In this document: positions 33,436 to 45,535 of the stretch, piece after piece
How positions within the stretch are numbered: position 1 is the stretch's first letter
Layout: each line of letters begins with the position of its first letter
Assembly: GCA_964017045.1 (NCBI GenBank)
Contig: OZ024808.1
Coordinates: forward strand, 19,089,284 to 19,153,283
Source of the DNA: Omphiscola glabra
Taxonomy: Eukaryota; Mollusca; Gastropoda; Lymnaeidae
Reading direction: 5' to 3'
DNA length: 64,000 nucleotides
Notes under the pieces: generated by a model
Database searches by the model: none
What the model was told of the DNA's origin: nothing
What the model saw: only the letters and a program-made list of their open reading frames with translations
Program-made: the position numbers and the translations under genes

Positions 33436-35813
33436 GGCCGTTGGCCCCAAAATCGTTATTTTTCTTAATTGAGCTTTGTAAAAAATAATATCCGTATGCA
33501 CTCCTATACCATTTATCTGAATGCGATACAACTTCAGTAATATGTTTCTCTTTTTTTTAATTTTGTGATATAATAAGTAGGTTTCTGAAGTAATACAACA
33601 ATTCTACAATATTCCGTTTGTGGCCGGGGGCCTTAATTCGTTTTCCACCCTTATATTATCTATATAATTATCGTATGCATTCCTATACCATTCATCCGAT
33701 TGCGATAAAAACTTTGGTGAATTGATATGCGCGCTCCCGCAAATGTTTCTAAATTAGAACAACATTTTACAATATTTCGCATGGGCCGATGTCCTTAAAT
33801 TCGTTTTGTTTTCTTTAACAAACTTTATCAAAATAACTTCAAACAAAGCTATCAACACAACCGCCCTTGAACAAATGCCAACGGACAACAATTTGTAGAA
33901 AGAGCATAGAAAACACCTTTTTTGCATGTTTAGTGTAGAGAGCATTTTTGTTGTTTTTATAAATAAGCTTGAATTTTGTGACGTATTTTAGAATCGGATA
34001 TAGCTTTGTAAATGTGTTGTGATTTTAAATAGCAATGATGTAGTAATACATCTATTATATAAGAATGATCTATGCTGACCGTAACTCCAAAGAACCGATG
34101 CGATTTAAATACGTTCCCATTTTTTAAAACAATCATAGTTTACTTCTATTATTTTAAGGAACTCGAATCAATGGTAATGCGAAAAATATATTGTATATTC
34201 GCTTTAATTTTAATAAAATTTTAAGTATTAATAATATAAATTACAAATAAATTTGGAGTAACAACTAAGGAACTATTTTAAACATTTTAAATGTGGTTGA
34301 AAGTTATGAAAATTAATAAAACAAATTATGATCAAAGAATTACACTGTAATCACATTTATCGGGGAAACCAAAACATCTGTTGATTTTAGTGCATTTTTT
34401 AAGTACGTTCCAAATATTGCGTAATAAAAGAAAAACTAATTTGTTCTAAATAATAATGCAAATGACGTCAGAACTCAAATTGTCTATTTATTCAATGCAA
34501 AAATTTATCTGATTTAATAACCGCGCCTAATAAAATTGATAATGTATTTCCCCCTTCCTAAAAGTAAAATTAATAAATATAATATATTGCTTTTTAAATT
34601 GCTACAATTTAAAAAATGAAATACAATTTTTGCTTTTTATTTTTAACGTTTTATAAATTTTTACTTTTATTCTTTCCAAAAATATACATTTATGAAATTT
34701 ATAAATTAATTTTAAAAAAATAAAAAAAAAACCTGACCTTTAAATATACTTTTAATACGAAAATGCCGTTTAATGCAATCAGTGCAGCGAAACAACATAT
34801 CCAAATAGCATCCACTAATGCACTTATCACTCATTTAAATAAGAACAAAGCATTTGAAATGCAAAACAATTGTTTTTGCGTAAGTGGATTCCAATCCCGT
34901 GGATGATTTTATTAATTTCTTTAAAACTCTGTTTGGGGGAGGGGGAAGTTGACAAAATGAATTTGACAAATAATTTGCCTTCTTAGGTACATATATATGG
35001 GGGTTAGGAAATAGGGTGTGTACAATTTTATATCTTTAAATCCAATGATATTACTGTTGTCAAAAATAGATGCTATATTCTCATTTTACGAATTAAGAAA
35101 ATCAATGACGTTAACACAACGTAAGTACATTTACAAAAGTATATCCATGAATATCAAAACCCATTCATTTTACAAAGAATTACCAGTTTTGGACCGGGGC
35201 CCTATAGTAGTTTTTCTTTCTAATATGAGCTATTTAAATATAATGTCCGTATGAGTTCCTATACTATTCATCTGAATGCGATAAACTTTCAGTGAGTTGT
35301 TATGTGCAGGCCCGCATTAGGTTTCTAAAGAAGTGCAAATATTTTACAATATTCCGCTTTGGGCCGGGGGCCTTAAATTATTTTTTTTCTTATATGAGCT
35401 ATGTAAATATAACTTCAAGCAGAGCTATTGCATAAGTGGGTGGAATTACATTAAATATAAACTGTGACATTTCATTTTGTATATGTGACTTAATAAATAG
35501 GTTTCTGATTTAGTACAAATATTTCACAATATTACTTTTGGGGCCGGGGGCCCAAAATTTGTTTATATGTAATAAATGAGCCATATAAATATAACTTCAA
35601 ACATAGCTATTGCATGTGGGGATCAATCGCTATAAGTTTTGGGACTAAATTTGGAAAATCCATGCTTCCCACACGGACAGCTGCGTGTGGTCTGCTGACA
35701 CTTCTTAAAACCTTCTAATTAATTCGAATACGCACCAGACGGTTAAAAAAAGGTGTTTATTAGAAGAACTTACAAAAAAATTATTAAAACACGGACACTT
35801 TATTTCGATGAGT
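33436..35813. other. AT-rich 3' half of the Helitron
   Basis: Diverged half-units continue to about 33,800 and recur near 35,170-35,620 (for example ccggggcc and gagctatttaaatataa). The centre is very AT-rich with no open frame of note. No replicase was recognised. Confidence 0.6.
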
Positions 35814-35858
35814 GGCATTGCAAAGCATGCCGGGTACTCGCTAGTTAATAATAATAGC

Positions 35859-36129
35859 AAATATTGAATTTAAAACATTTACCCTAAACAAAATTGGCTA
35901 CACTTAAATTGTGTTACTGGTTATCAATAAATTAAAATTATTGACTTTGTGTATCACTTAAATAAATGATTATTACAGAAGCAACCAACACTACTCATCC
36001 TTATGTCCCAAGTTTAAGCTGGACACGATGACGGGAAGTGGGTCACTTAGCCATCCAACGATTTTGGCAAGAATGGAAAAAAAAAAACATTAATAAAATC
36101 TACGTTAATATAATTATTTCCTGGTTGCG
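35859..36129. other. Unit 2 resumes after nested insertions
   Basis: Continues as the homologue of 9,206-9,480 of unit 1, including gaagcaaccaacactactca. No gene was seen. Confidence 0.6.
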
Positions 36130-36425
36130 GGTTGGGACAAAACATGAATGCAAGTAACGCACTTTATGAGAATCCCAATTAATGCTAACATACCAACCCC
36201 CCCACCCACACCCAAGGCTCGCAACCACACATTTAATTTTCATCACGCACCTGAACGAAATTAAAAAGTCTAATGTCCCACCCGCTTTTTGCACCGCAGA
36301 TTCATGTCACCAACTATTTCAGGCAATTCCCTCCCTTTGTTTAGATTTCTTAATGCCTACACCTGAGCGCTGTCCTCCCGACATTCTACTTAATGCTATT
36401 TATATACAACTGTTGGATTATATAA
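36130..36425 (+). repeat. Dispersed repeat family, copy 5
   Basis: Unit 2 counterpart of 9490-9775, with aacgcactttatgagaatcc and ccaaggctcgcaaccacaca. It is followed by about three 15-bp units to 36,484. Confidence 0.6.
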
Positions 36426-36484
36426 GGTCGCCGCCATGACCTAATTCCTGATGACCTCATTCCTGATGACCTAAATCCTGATTG

Positions 36485-37239
36485 TTATGAAATATTAAGA
36501 AAGGCAGATTTGTTAAAAATATTATATTTTTTTATTCTTCTTCTTCTAAAAATTAAGGGCCCACGATCAATTTATTGATAATTCTGTTTTTTTCTGAATG
36601 ATTGAGCTACAGGTCGGGTTTGTTGAATGTTCGTGTAATGCGTGCATGCTGGAATATTCACATACTTCAACGTTATAGGGTATTCGTGTTGAAAGCAAGC
36701 ATTCATTTCTACAAGAAAGTTGTGTCTTATAGTCTAACTTGTTTCAGTCGCCTGTACCAACGCATTGAGCTCATACAGTATTGATGACGATAGATGGTAA
36801 TAGAAGATGTTTACTTTAAAACAAATCATTATACACACACGCATGCACGCACACAAACACATGGACTCATGTACTCATGCATGCTCCCTCCCACATGCCC
36901 TCCGCCCCCCCCCCCCCCACAAACACATACACAAGGCGGTCACGTCATTATAATGGAAACACTGAAGAACTATTGAAGTGCCTTAGACCCCAGTTGACTG
37001 ATCTCATGACTCATTTCTCATAAACAAATTCCTCAAGTGTAGAGTTTGAAAAATTCATATGTTTTATTAGTCCAAGTAAAACTATGGCTGGTAAAGGATG
37101 TCTTGATTAGTGACAGTAGTCATCGTTATTTTTAGTTTTGGAATCGAGCGTAGGCAGATGTAGACATTGAAATTAACGTTTATCTTGATTAACTAACATT
37201 TTGAACATTCATAGATTTGTTGTAATAAGTAAGAGAAAT
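36485..37239. other. Intergenic, unit 2
   Basis: Homologue of 9,920-10,370 joined directly to a homologue of 13,480-13,770. The internal duplication of unit 1 is therefore absent here. It has a C-homopolymer near 36,905. No gene was seen. Confidence 0.55.
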
Positions 37240-37372
37240 GATAGAGAGGGGAGAAGAAGAGAGATAGAGTGAGAGAAAGAGAGAAAGAGAGAGAGAAAGA
37301 GAGAGACAGCGTGAGAGAAGGAGAGAGAGCGTGAGAGAAGGAGAGAGAAAGAGTGAGACAGAGAAAGAGTTA
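37240..37372. repeat. GA-rich tract, unit 2
   Basis: Shorter homologue of the tract at 13,770-14,072. Confidence 0.9.
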
Positions 37373-37616
37373 GCAATTAAAATTAAGACATAAAAATTTT
37401 AGACTTATGGCTTATGCCTAGTCTAAGGTGCATATTTTAGAATAGTTTTCAATCGTAAAGTTTAATATCTAAAATTTAAAAAAATAATGATCAAAGAAAA
37501 CTTTGTACTAACTTCTTTTTGAAAACTATTTGGGAATAATTCAATGAATTAATATTATAACAATATTTTTTTTTAATCCTTGTAAAGGAAGTCATGATCT
37601 AAATACGTCACATAAG

Positions 37617-37962
37617 AGATGGCGTCGTTGGGCCGTCGAGCGCAAGCTCTTAATGCCCCCCCCCCGGCACACCTCCACACGGCCCAGACGCAGGGTCTCC
37701 TCGCCGACAGACAGTGCGGCGGTACGCCGGAAACACCCCCCCCCCCTGGCCTGGGGAACGTCCGGTCGACCGAGAAGACGCTGCGTTTAAAGCGTTCGCA
37801 GTCCACTCTCCCAAGGGTCTAGGCGGGTTTGCTTCCACTCCGGAGGGAAGATGTTGCGTTACCCCACCCCACCCCCCACCCTCAACGCCCAGGGAGTTCT
37901 TCGGTCAGGACGGCAAGTAGGACGAAACGGTTGCCTTGGAGCGGCTTTCTTACGGCCGCGTA
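37617..37962 (+). repeat. GC-rich repeat, plus-strand copy of an inverted pair
   Basis: Much higher GC than the surroundings. It shares atggcgtc, gggccgtcgagc, gtcgaccga, gaagacgctg, gtccactctcc and gacgaaacggttgcct, in the same order, with the reverse complement of 39,672-40,069. Open frames on both strands reflect GC content. The class is unknown; it looks like a dispersed element. Confidence 0.65.
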
Positions 37963-38317
37963 GTCATGATCTAAACATCCATATTCTATTGAATTTCTTA
38001 AGGAGCCCACACAAAACGCTTGGGGTGGGCGGGGGGGGGGGGGCCATCTAGTTTGACCTGTTTCACCGTTGCCGACACAAGTTTGTCGATGGCATTTCTT
38101 GTACAGAGACCGACCTGGTCATGGTTAGAGCAGCACGCCTCCACACAGGACAGGTGGGGAAAACGTGGGATGTAGTTCATTGATGTAAGTCAAGGGTCCC
38201 CAAACTTTGCGCCGTGGCATCCTGGTTGGTGAGGGGGTGCGGTTTTGTCACCGATAAGTCGCAAAGTAATAAGACAATGTCATTAAGGAGAAAAGGAAAT
38301 GCTGCAGTTCACCTGTA
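37963..38317. other. Intergenic, unit 2
   Basis: Contains a G-homopolymer at 38,030-38,042 and sequence related to 15,420-15,540. The short minus-strand frame has no recognisable domain. No gene was seen. Confidence 0.4.
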
Positions 38318-38450
38318 AAGGCCGCCTTGTGAAAACCTAGAAACAGCAAGGGCGCCTTGCGGAAACCTAGATACAGCAAGGGCGCCTTGTGGAAACCTAG
38401 ATACAGCAAGGGCGCCTAGTGCAAACCTTGATACAGCAAGGGCGTCGTGA
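38318..38450. repeat. 30-bp minisatellite
   Basis: Four units containing aagggcgccttgtggaaacc and tagatacagc. Unit 1 has one related unit at about 15,566. Confidence 0.9.
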
Positions 38451-39671
38451 TTTGAAAAAAAAAGTTGAAAACCTCAGTTTAATTTAAACTAATTCGAAAT
38501 CAAATGTGTTAAACTAAAATGTTCTTTTACAAATACCATAGTAATGTAATCCGAATCTACGGTCCACTAAAAATGCGCCATCTTGCCCAGCTAGTTTTTT
38601 TTGTGGTAGTTAAATTATGAATAAATAGTGCCAACTGGGGTGGGTGCTCCCCCCCCCCTCACCCCGACCCCATTGGCTCTAGTTTCAACACTTAACATTA
38701 AGGTAAGTCATTTACAACTAACAAAAAACTGAACCTAACCAAATAAAGTTTGCTAGTCACTACCATCCAGGGCTATGCAATGAAAAAAAAAAAAGGGGGG
38801 GGGGGTGAAAGAAACTACAGTAGCAGGTAGCATCTTCAGAAGGTGTCATTTTTCTTGCAAAATATAAGTGTTATTATAATATTTTTTGGGTGCTTAAATT
38901 TAGACCTTTGCTTGTCAAGGCGATGCGTGCAGCTGTTAGTTATTGAAATAATTTGAGATTATAAGATAAGTCTCCCCAGGTCAGAAGATTACAGATTGGA
39001 TTGTATGAATTCGCAAATAAGGCTTGTGTACAAAACATTAACACACACGCACACACATTCGCCACCACATGTTTTCTAATAGTGACATCCTTGTGTCTGC
39101 AAACACACATACATATTTCCAAAACATGTTTTCTAATAAATATTGAAGTCCTTAAGAGGAAAAGAAAAACCTAGCAACATTTTTATCTTTATATCAAAAT
39201 AATTATTTCATGAATTGTTAATTTATGTCATTTCTATAAATCTCGTTCAGAAATTAAAAAAAAAAAATCTTTTTACGTTAAACTACTACACACATCGCCG
39301 TCTTTCCTCGGACGTTTCTTGTTATTGTCAGGGCAATTTAAAAAGTCGTTTTCTTAATTTTTTTTTAAAAAATACATTACAAATATTTAATTAAAAAGAT
39401 AATAAACAGTTTATGAAGGCGAAATAATTTTAAAAAAAATAAATAAATAAGAAATCCCACCACTCCCCACCCGCCCAAAAAGCAACGCAGGGGCGTATGT
39501 CGAAAGAAGTTGCACTTTACATGCAAGAAATTTTTTATTTACCACCGGGTCATGAAATTAACGCGTAATTGCAACATGTCCTTAACCTTCAAAGGGAGAT
39601 TTTTTTTTTTAATCCGGTGTAGTTCATCCGCTGTATGAACTATTACTAATCGAGTTTGGCAAACAGGTTCA
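38451..39671. other. Intergenic, unit 2
   Basis: AT-rich, aligned in parts with 15,620-17,200 of unit 1. It has C- and G-homopolymers near 38,650 and 38,800 and a short CA tract near 39,043. No gene or complete element was recognised. Confidence 0.45.
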
Positions 39672-40069
39672 GCCCTGAGAAAGCTGCTCCTAGGCAACCG
39701 TTTCGTCCCAGCTATCTCGCAAATTAGTTGCGGGGTGGAAACCCACGGTAGAATCCCTCTTAGAGGGCGTCCGATGCTTCCCCGGGACGGGTGGGGGGAG
39801 ATTTTAGGACGTTAATTTACCGTCGCGGCCCCTAGGAGAGTGGACCACGGACGCTTGAAACACAGCGTCTTCGGTCGACCAGATGTCTCCGGGCGGGGAG
39901 GGTCTCCGTCGGCGAACCCGATCGAGCGGTTGCGGGCGGGGACGCTCCACGTCCGGGGAGGTCTCTGACGCCCTCCCGCACGGCCTGCCGCCGAGTCGGC
40001 TGGCAGGTGCGAGTGGGCGCCGGGGAGGGCATTAGGAGCGTAAGCTCGACGGCCCGCTGACGCCATTTC
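39672..40069 (-). repeat. GC-rich repeat, minus-strand copy of an inverted pair
   Basis: Inverted partner of 37,617-37,962, about 1.7 kb apart. The reverse complement keeps atggcgtcagcgggccgtcg, gtcgaccgaagacgctg and gggacgaaacggttgccta. The interior differs more than the landmarks. Confidence 0.65.
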
Positions 40070-40290
40070 CTAATGAGATATAAACAGGTTCACAAAAAAG
40101 CTATAAATGGCGATCTGAATACGTCTCGAAGACGTAAGTGTTAAAGAAGCATTACAAAGAAGTAAGATGTAAGTAATATATTTTATAAGTTATCAGTTGC
40201 TGGAGTCAACGATTCTAAAGATTATATTTGAAGCGTCTACAAAAAAACAACAACAAAAAGTAATACAAAACAAATAAATGAAGCTTTTTT

Positions 40291-40397
40291 GCATGAGGCT
40301 AAAAATGTGTACAAAGTTTCAACATGTTTTTAAGAAATACGTGTATTTCTTTAAAAAAAACATGTTGAAACTTTGTACACATTTTTTTAGCCTCATG

Positions 40398-40450
<53 letters not shown>

Positions 40451-40490
40451 TGTACAACGTTTCAACATGTTTTTAAGAAATACGTGTAAC
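40291..40490. repeat. Fold-back palindrome, A49 tract and third arm copy
   Basis: The left arm (40,291-40,339), from gcatgaggctaaaaatgtgt, is repeated inverted at 40,344-40,398 around a 4-nt centre. A run of 49 A follows at 40,400-40,448. A third, direct copy of part of the arm follows at 40,449-40,488 (tgtgtacaacgtttcaacat). The structure could be real or an assembly or amplification artefact. Confidence 0.9.
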
Positions 40491-40509
40491 AGACCAAGTT
40501 AACAATGAA

Positions 40510-40742
40510 TTTGCTCACGACTATAATATTCATTCTCACGGCACAACAGCGTAGGGATTTGACCAAGCCTAAGGGCAGACGGCTCGCCAGTCGTCCAAGA
40601 CTGAGATGGATCGACGACGCATAGAAAGACTTACACCAGTTGGGGGGCTCGCGCGTGGAGGCGGAAAGCCATGCATCGATCCGAATGTAAGGATGTGGTG
40701 GAGCAGGCCAGGGCGCTACATGAGCTGAAGCGCCACTGATGA
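40510..40742 (+). mobile_element. LINE 3' end fragment
   Basis: With one stop and one frameshift, the plus strand reads RRLASRPRLRWIDDA, then WRRKAMHRSECKDVVEQ and ARALHELKRH before TGA. This is the typical C-terminal tail of a non-LTR retrotransposon polymerase, and it ends in TGATGATGA. It is dead and 5'-truncated, lying at the junction with unit 3. Confidence 0.75.
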
Positions 40743-41419
40743 TGATTTCCGTGTTTACAAATAACACATTTAACTTAATAGTGAACACTATTACTGTGTG
40801 TGTGTGTGTGTTTGGATTTTGTGTTTGTTTCTGCGTGTGTAATGGAGATTTCTTAAATTCCAAAAAGGTTTGTTCGCCTTTGTTAATTATTTATTCGATT
40901 TTTAATTTCATTGTTGGGTTAAAAGGGAGGGGGGGGGAGGGTCTGTAAACTATAGAAGAACTTGATTGCTTGTCTTTTGTCTTGTAAACCTTACATGAAA
41001 CATTTACAAATAAACATTATACCTAAATGTATAAATAAAATTAAGGATCTGTTAATATAAGTTGCTGGTTATTCAACAATCAAAAGTTTTACTTTCTGCA
41101 TTAATTTTGTTATAGTGTATGAGGTGGGGGGGGGGGGCATAAGGGTATTTTTGATTTGAACAAAAGCAGTTTTTACGCGAAATATATTTTAAGTGTTGAC
41201 ACGGATGTTTTCCTTTCACTAAGTCATCAAAGAATATCTATAAAATGTACTACTCATTACTTTCATGGACACAATTATTCACGACAGAAAATAACAATAA
41301 CCATGGTTATAAATAGAATTTGATAAGTTGAGAAAAAAGCATATGGGTTTATTAAAATGTAATGGGAGAAAAAACTTCACTGACCAGAGTTGCGGAAGAA
41401 TTATGAAAGATACAAAGAG
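40743..41419 (+). promoter_or_regulatory. 5' flank of copy C (relic promoter region)
   Basis: Homologous to the copy A and B flanks: a TG tract, gttgctggttattcaacaat near 41,060 and ctaagtcatcaaagaatatc near 41,215. The ATTGG box is changed. In A and B the last segment abuts the start codon; here about 2.2 kb, mostly minisatellite, separates it from exon 1. Confidence 0.4.
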
Positions 41420-43180
41420 CAACGAGAACAAGAAGAACAGCAAGAAAAATGAGAGCAACGAGAACAAAGAGAACAACAAGGAGAGCAAAGAGAACAAGGA
41501 GAGCAACGAGAACAAAGAGAACAACAAGGAGAGCAACGAGAACAAGGAGAACAACAAGAACAAGGAGATCAACGAGAACAAGGAGAACAACGAGAGCAAG
41601 GAGAACAACGAGAGCAACGAGAACAAGGAGAGCAACGAGAACAACGAGAACAAGGAGAACAACGAGAACAACGAGAACAAGGAGAACAACGAGAGCAACG
41701 AGAACAAGGAGAGCAACGAAAGCAACGAGAACAAGGAGAGCAACGAGAACAAGGAGAGCAACGAGAACAAGGAGAATAACAAGGAGAGCAAAGAAAACAA
41801 GGAGAGCAACGAGAGCAACCAGAACAAGGAGAGCAACGAGAGCAACGAGAACAAGGAGAGCAACGAGAGCAACGAGAACAAGGAGAGAAACGAGAACAAG
41901 GAGAACAACGAGAGCAACGAGAACAAGGAGAGCAACGAGAACAAGGAGAGCAACGAGAACAAGGAGAGCAACGAGAGCAACGAGAACAAGGAGAGCAACG
42001 AGAACAAGGAGAGCAACGAGAACAAGGAGAGCAACGAGAGCAACGAGAACAAGGAGAGCAACGAGAACAAGGAGAACAAGGAGAGCAACGAGAGCAACGA
42101 GAACAAGGAGAGCAACGAGAACAAGGAGAGCAACGAGAACAAGGAGAACAACAAGGAGAGCAAAGAAAACAAGGAGAACAACGAGAACAGGGAGAGCAAC
42201 GAGAGCAACGAGAACAAAGAGAACAACAAGGAGAGCAACGAGAACAAGGAGAGCAAAGAGAACAAGGAGAACAACGAGAACAAGGAGAACAACAAGAACA
42301 AGCATAACAACAAGAACAAGGAGAGCAACGAGAACAAGGAGAGCAACGAGAACAAGGAGAGCAACAAGAACAAGGAGAACAACGAGAGCAACGAGAACAA
42401 GGAGAGCAACGAGAGCAACGAGAACAAGGAGAGCAACGAGAGCAACGAGAACAAGGAGAGCAACGAGAACAAGGAGAGCAACGAGAGCAACGAGAACAAG
42501 GAGAGCAACGAGAGCAACGAGAACAAGGAGAATAAGGAGAGCAACGGGAGCAACGACAACAAGGAGAGCAACGAGAACAGGGAGAGCAACGAGAGCAACG
42601 AGAACAACGAGAGCAACGAGAACAAGGAGAACAACGAGAGCAAGGAGAGCAACGAGAGCAACGAGAACAAGGAGAGCAACGAGAACAAGGAGAGCAACAA
42701 GAACAAGGAGAGCAACGAGAACAAGGAGAGCAACGAGAACAAGGAGAGCAACGAGAGCAACGAGAACAAGGAGAGCAACGAGAACAAGGAGAACAACGAG
42801 AGCAACGAGAACAAGGAGAGCAACGAGAGCAACGAGAGCAACGAGAACAAGGAGAACAACGAGAACAAGGAGAACAACGAGAACAAGGAGAACAACGAGA
42901 GCAACGAGAGCAACGAGAACAAAGAGAACAACGAGAACAAGGAGAGCAACGAGAACAAGGAGAGCAACGAGAACAAGGAGAGCAACGAGAACAAGGAGAG
43001 CAACGAGAACAAGGAGAGCAACGAGAACAAGGAGAGCAACGAGAGCAACGAGAACAAGGAGAGCAACGAGAACAAGGAGAGCAACGAGAACAAGGAGAGC
43101 AACGAGAACAAGGAGAACAAGGAGAACAACGAGAGCAACGAGAACAAGGAGAACAACGAGAACAATGAGAACAAGTAGAA
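41420..43180. repeat. T-free purine-rich minisatellite, ~1.75 kb
   Basis: Arrays of 9-nt modules (gagaacaag, gagagcaac, gagaacaac) in variable order. T is almost absent from the plus strand over about 1.7 kb, with only isolated exceptions. Stop codons need T on one strand and A on the other, so all six frames are automatically open, giving frames of up to 663 codons. There is no signal peptide, domain or splice support. Flanked by related imperfect sequence to about 43,240. Confidence 0.9.
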
Positions 43181-43983
43181 CAAGAAGAACAACGAGAACA
43201 AGAAGAACAACGAGAACAAGGAGAACAAGGATGCACAGCGAGAACAACAAGAACAGAAAAAGAAATTCATAAACTAACCCCTCACCTTCCAATAGATTGT
43301 AATATTATGCTTGAGACAACTTTAGCAAATAAAGTCTAGGGGTATTTAATACACTACCCTTTGAAGACTGGATTTGATCAACTTCCATTTATGCAGTTTG
43401 CATTTAAAACACTGTTAATGGCTATTGTCTTCCTTACATTGATGATAAGAGATTACCGGTTTCAATGGGGAAAACGCGATTGACAATGATTACGCTGAAG
43501 GACATATCGCCCAGTTGCATGCCATGTACAGACCGTACTACCCGCAAGAAATGTTTGACAAGATCATGGACTACCACAATGGTTCCAAACACTGTGCTCG
43601 CCTGCTGGCTGTCGATGTCTGCTGTGGGTCTGGTCGAGGAACCGTACCGCTGACTAAATACTTCACAAAGGTAAGAATATCCTCCCTTGCATCCACCCCT
43701 GCATACATTCATAAACCGATCGATCAGAGCTTATTCACTTCCGGGGAGCTCCACTACTGGCGACTCGATTACATTTGTGATTTCTCGCGGTGTTTTGTAC
43801 ATTTGAAGAGTTTGTTAATGTTTCCATTTGAATCAAGGAACAGCGAAATTGGTTGAAATTAGTTGCGCGGTTAAATTTATTATTAATCCGCAAAAATAAA
43901 AAATAAAGAATTTTTAAAAAAAAGGAAAAAAAGAAATTCAGTGTCATTTTAATACATCGTAAGCACAGACTAACGAAAATACA

Positions 43984-44178
43984 CATTCGCCATCTTGAAA
44001 AAGAAATGCATCCGCCATCTTGAAAGGAAATACATCCGCCATCTTGTAATGAAATACATCCGCCATCTTGAAAGGAAATACATCAGCCATCTTGTAATGA
44101 AATACATCCGCCATCTTGAAAGGAAATACATCAGCCATCTTGTAATGAAATACATCTGCCATCTTGAAAGGAAATGGC
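43984..44178. repeat. 24-bp minisatellite in intron 1 of copy C
   Basis: About eight units alternating between a cgccatcttgaaaggaaata type and a cgccatcttgtaatgaaata type, so the local period is 48. Homologous in position to 2930-3025 and 20,715-20,935. Confidence 0.9.
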
Positions 44179-45234
44179 AGGATCAAAGCAACCAACGGAA
44201 GACCTAGTCGGCTAAATACATTTTTTCCATCAATTATAAAAAAAAAAATATTTCAAAAAGCAACAGAGCTACTTTGGATCTCAAAAGTCTGAAATGCTAG
44301 CGTAAACTTAAGGGCCTTCACAGCTTACAGTTTAAAAAAACGGCCGGGAAAGGTCAACTGACGGTCTCACTACATTCCAATTTTAAAAAAGAAAAACACT
44401 TCAAATACCAGCAAGATAATATACGGAGTGTAATCAAAACGTGTTTCCGTTTGGCGGATCAATAAAACATCACCTTTACTTAAATAGATTTCTCTATCCA
44501 CCATCCATGCATTAACACTGCTATCCATCAATCTATATCTTTCTATCGTTCTGTCTAAAATGCCAGTTTGCAATTCTGTCCGTATTTCTGATTTTCAGTC
44601 TTTCTGACCATCAAACTTCTTAGTTCACTTAAAGGGGGCATAAAGTATGTTTAAAATTGTTTAAAACAGGTTGTTGGCGTTGACACCAGCAGTGACCAGC
44701 TCAGGTACGTGCCAAACAATTGTCCGAACCTGGAAACTCAAATTGGGTCGGCCGAAGACCTGTCGATGTTTGGACCAAATGAGGTGGACCTAATATCGAT
44801 TGCAATGGGCTTACATACGTCGATGTCTTTAGGTAAATCTTCACTTTGTCGTCCTAATTACATTAGGCTAGTACAGCATAAAGCGGCTAGTCAAACATGC
44901 AGTGGAAAGTAGCATTAATTAGTCTTTTAACTTTTTCTTCAGATTTTTTCCCGAAGTCCAACGAATTCTAAAGCCCGGTGGAACAATCGCAGCCTACGGT
45001 TATTCCTGGGACAAACTCGATAATATTCAAACAGAACGTTGCATGAAAGAGGTAAAAGTATGTATAAAAATGTGTCCAAAGTGACATTTTTGTTTTAATT
45101 TTTATGTTGCGTTTTGACATGATGTAACTATTATCAAAATGTAATATATGTAATTACGTCATCTCTATATCAATTAAAACAAATTTGTTTAAAGAAAAAT
45201 TAGCCAATTCATTCATAAAGTTAATCTTTACCTC

Positions 45235-45535
45235 AGACACTTCTGCTTAAGATATTGGATACTTTAAAGTTAAGCTTATCCCCTGACACTACTGCTTAAT
45301 TAAGATATTGGATACTTTAAAGTTAAGCTTATCCCCTGACACTACTGCTTAATTAAGATATTGGATACTTTAAAGTTAAGCTTATCCACTGACACTACTG
45401 CTTAATTAAGATATTGGATACTTTAAAGTTAAGCTTATCCCCTGACACTACTGCTTAATTAAGATATTGGATACTTTAAAGTTAAGCTTATCCCCTGACA
45501 CTACTGCTTAATTAAGATATTGGATACTTTAAAAT
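45235..45535. repeat. 53-bp minisatellite in intron 3 of copy C
   Basis: Almost perfect 53-nt units (about 5.5) containing gacactactgcttaattaag and atattggatactttaaag. The very low divergence between units indicates recent expansion. Not seen in copies A or B. Confidence 0.95.

Larger units (their letters stand above)
29849..35844 (+). mobile_element. Non-autonomous Helitron-like element, ~6.0 kb
   Basis: It starts TCTATATATATAAAAATG directly after A and ends CTAG directly before T. Upstream of the end is a hairpin at 35,814-35,831 (GGCATTGC, loop AAA, GCATGCC with one bulged T), nine nucleotides before CTAG. Those are the structural hallmarks of Helitrons: A/T insertion, 5' TC, 3' CTRR and a subterminal hairpin, with no target duplication or TIRs. 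It sits in the (TAA)n tail of a LINE. No Rep or helicase frame is present. The interior is a satellite (30,023-33,435) followed by AT-rich sequence. Confidence 0.8.

Noticed and set aside
37573..38180. Several P/R-rich frames on both strands
   Set aside because: They come from a GC-rich repeat island whose inverted copy lies at 39,672-40,069. Frames are not conserved between the two copies.
41279..43292. Open frames of 555-663 codons on both strands
   Set aside because: The plus strand is almost T-free and the minus strand almost A-free, so no stop codon can occur in any frame. The pattern is 9-nt repeats with no domain or splice evidence.
43465..43653. 62-codon frame starting at the copy C ATG
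   Set aside because: This is the out-of-frame read caused by the 2-nt shift. The homologous methyltransferase frame is different.
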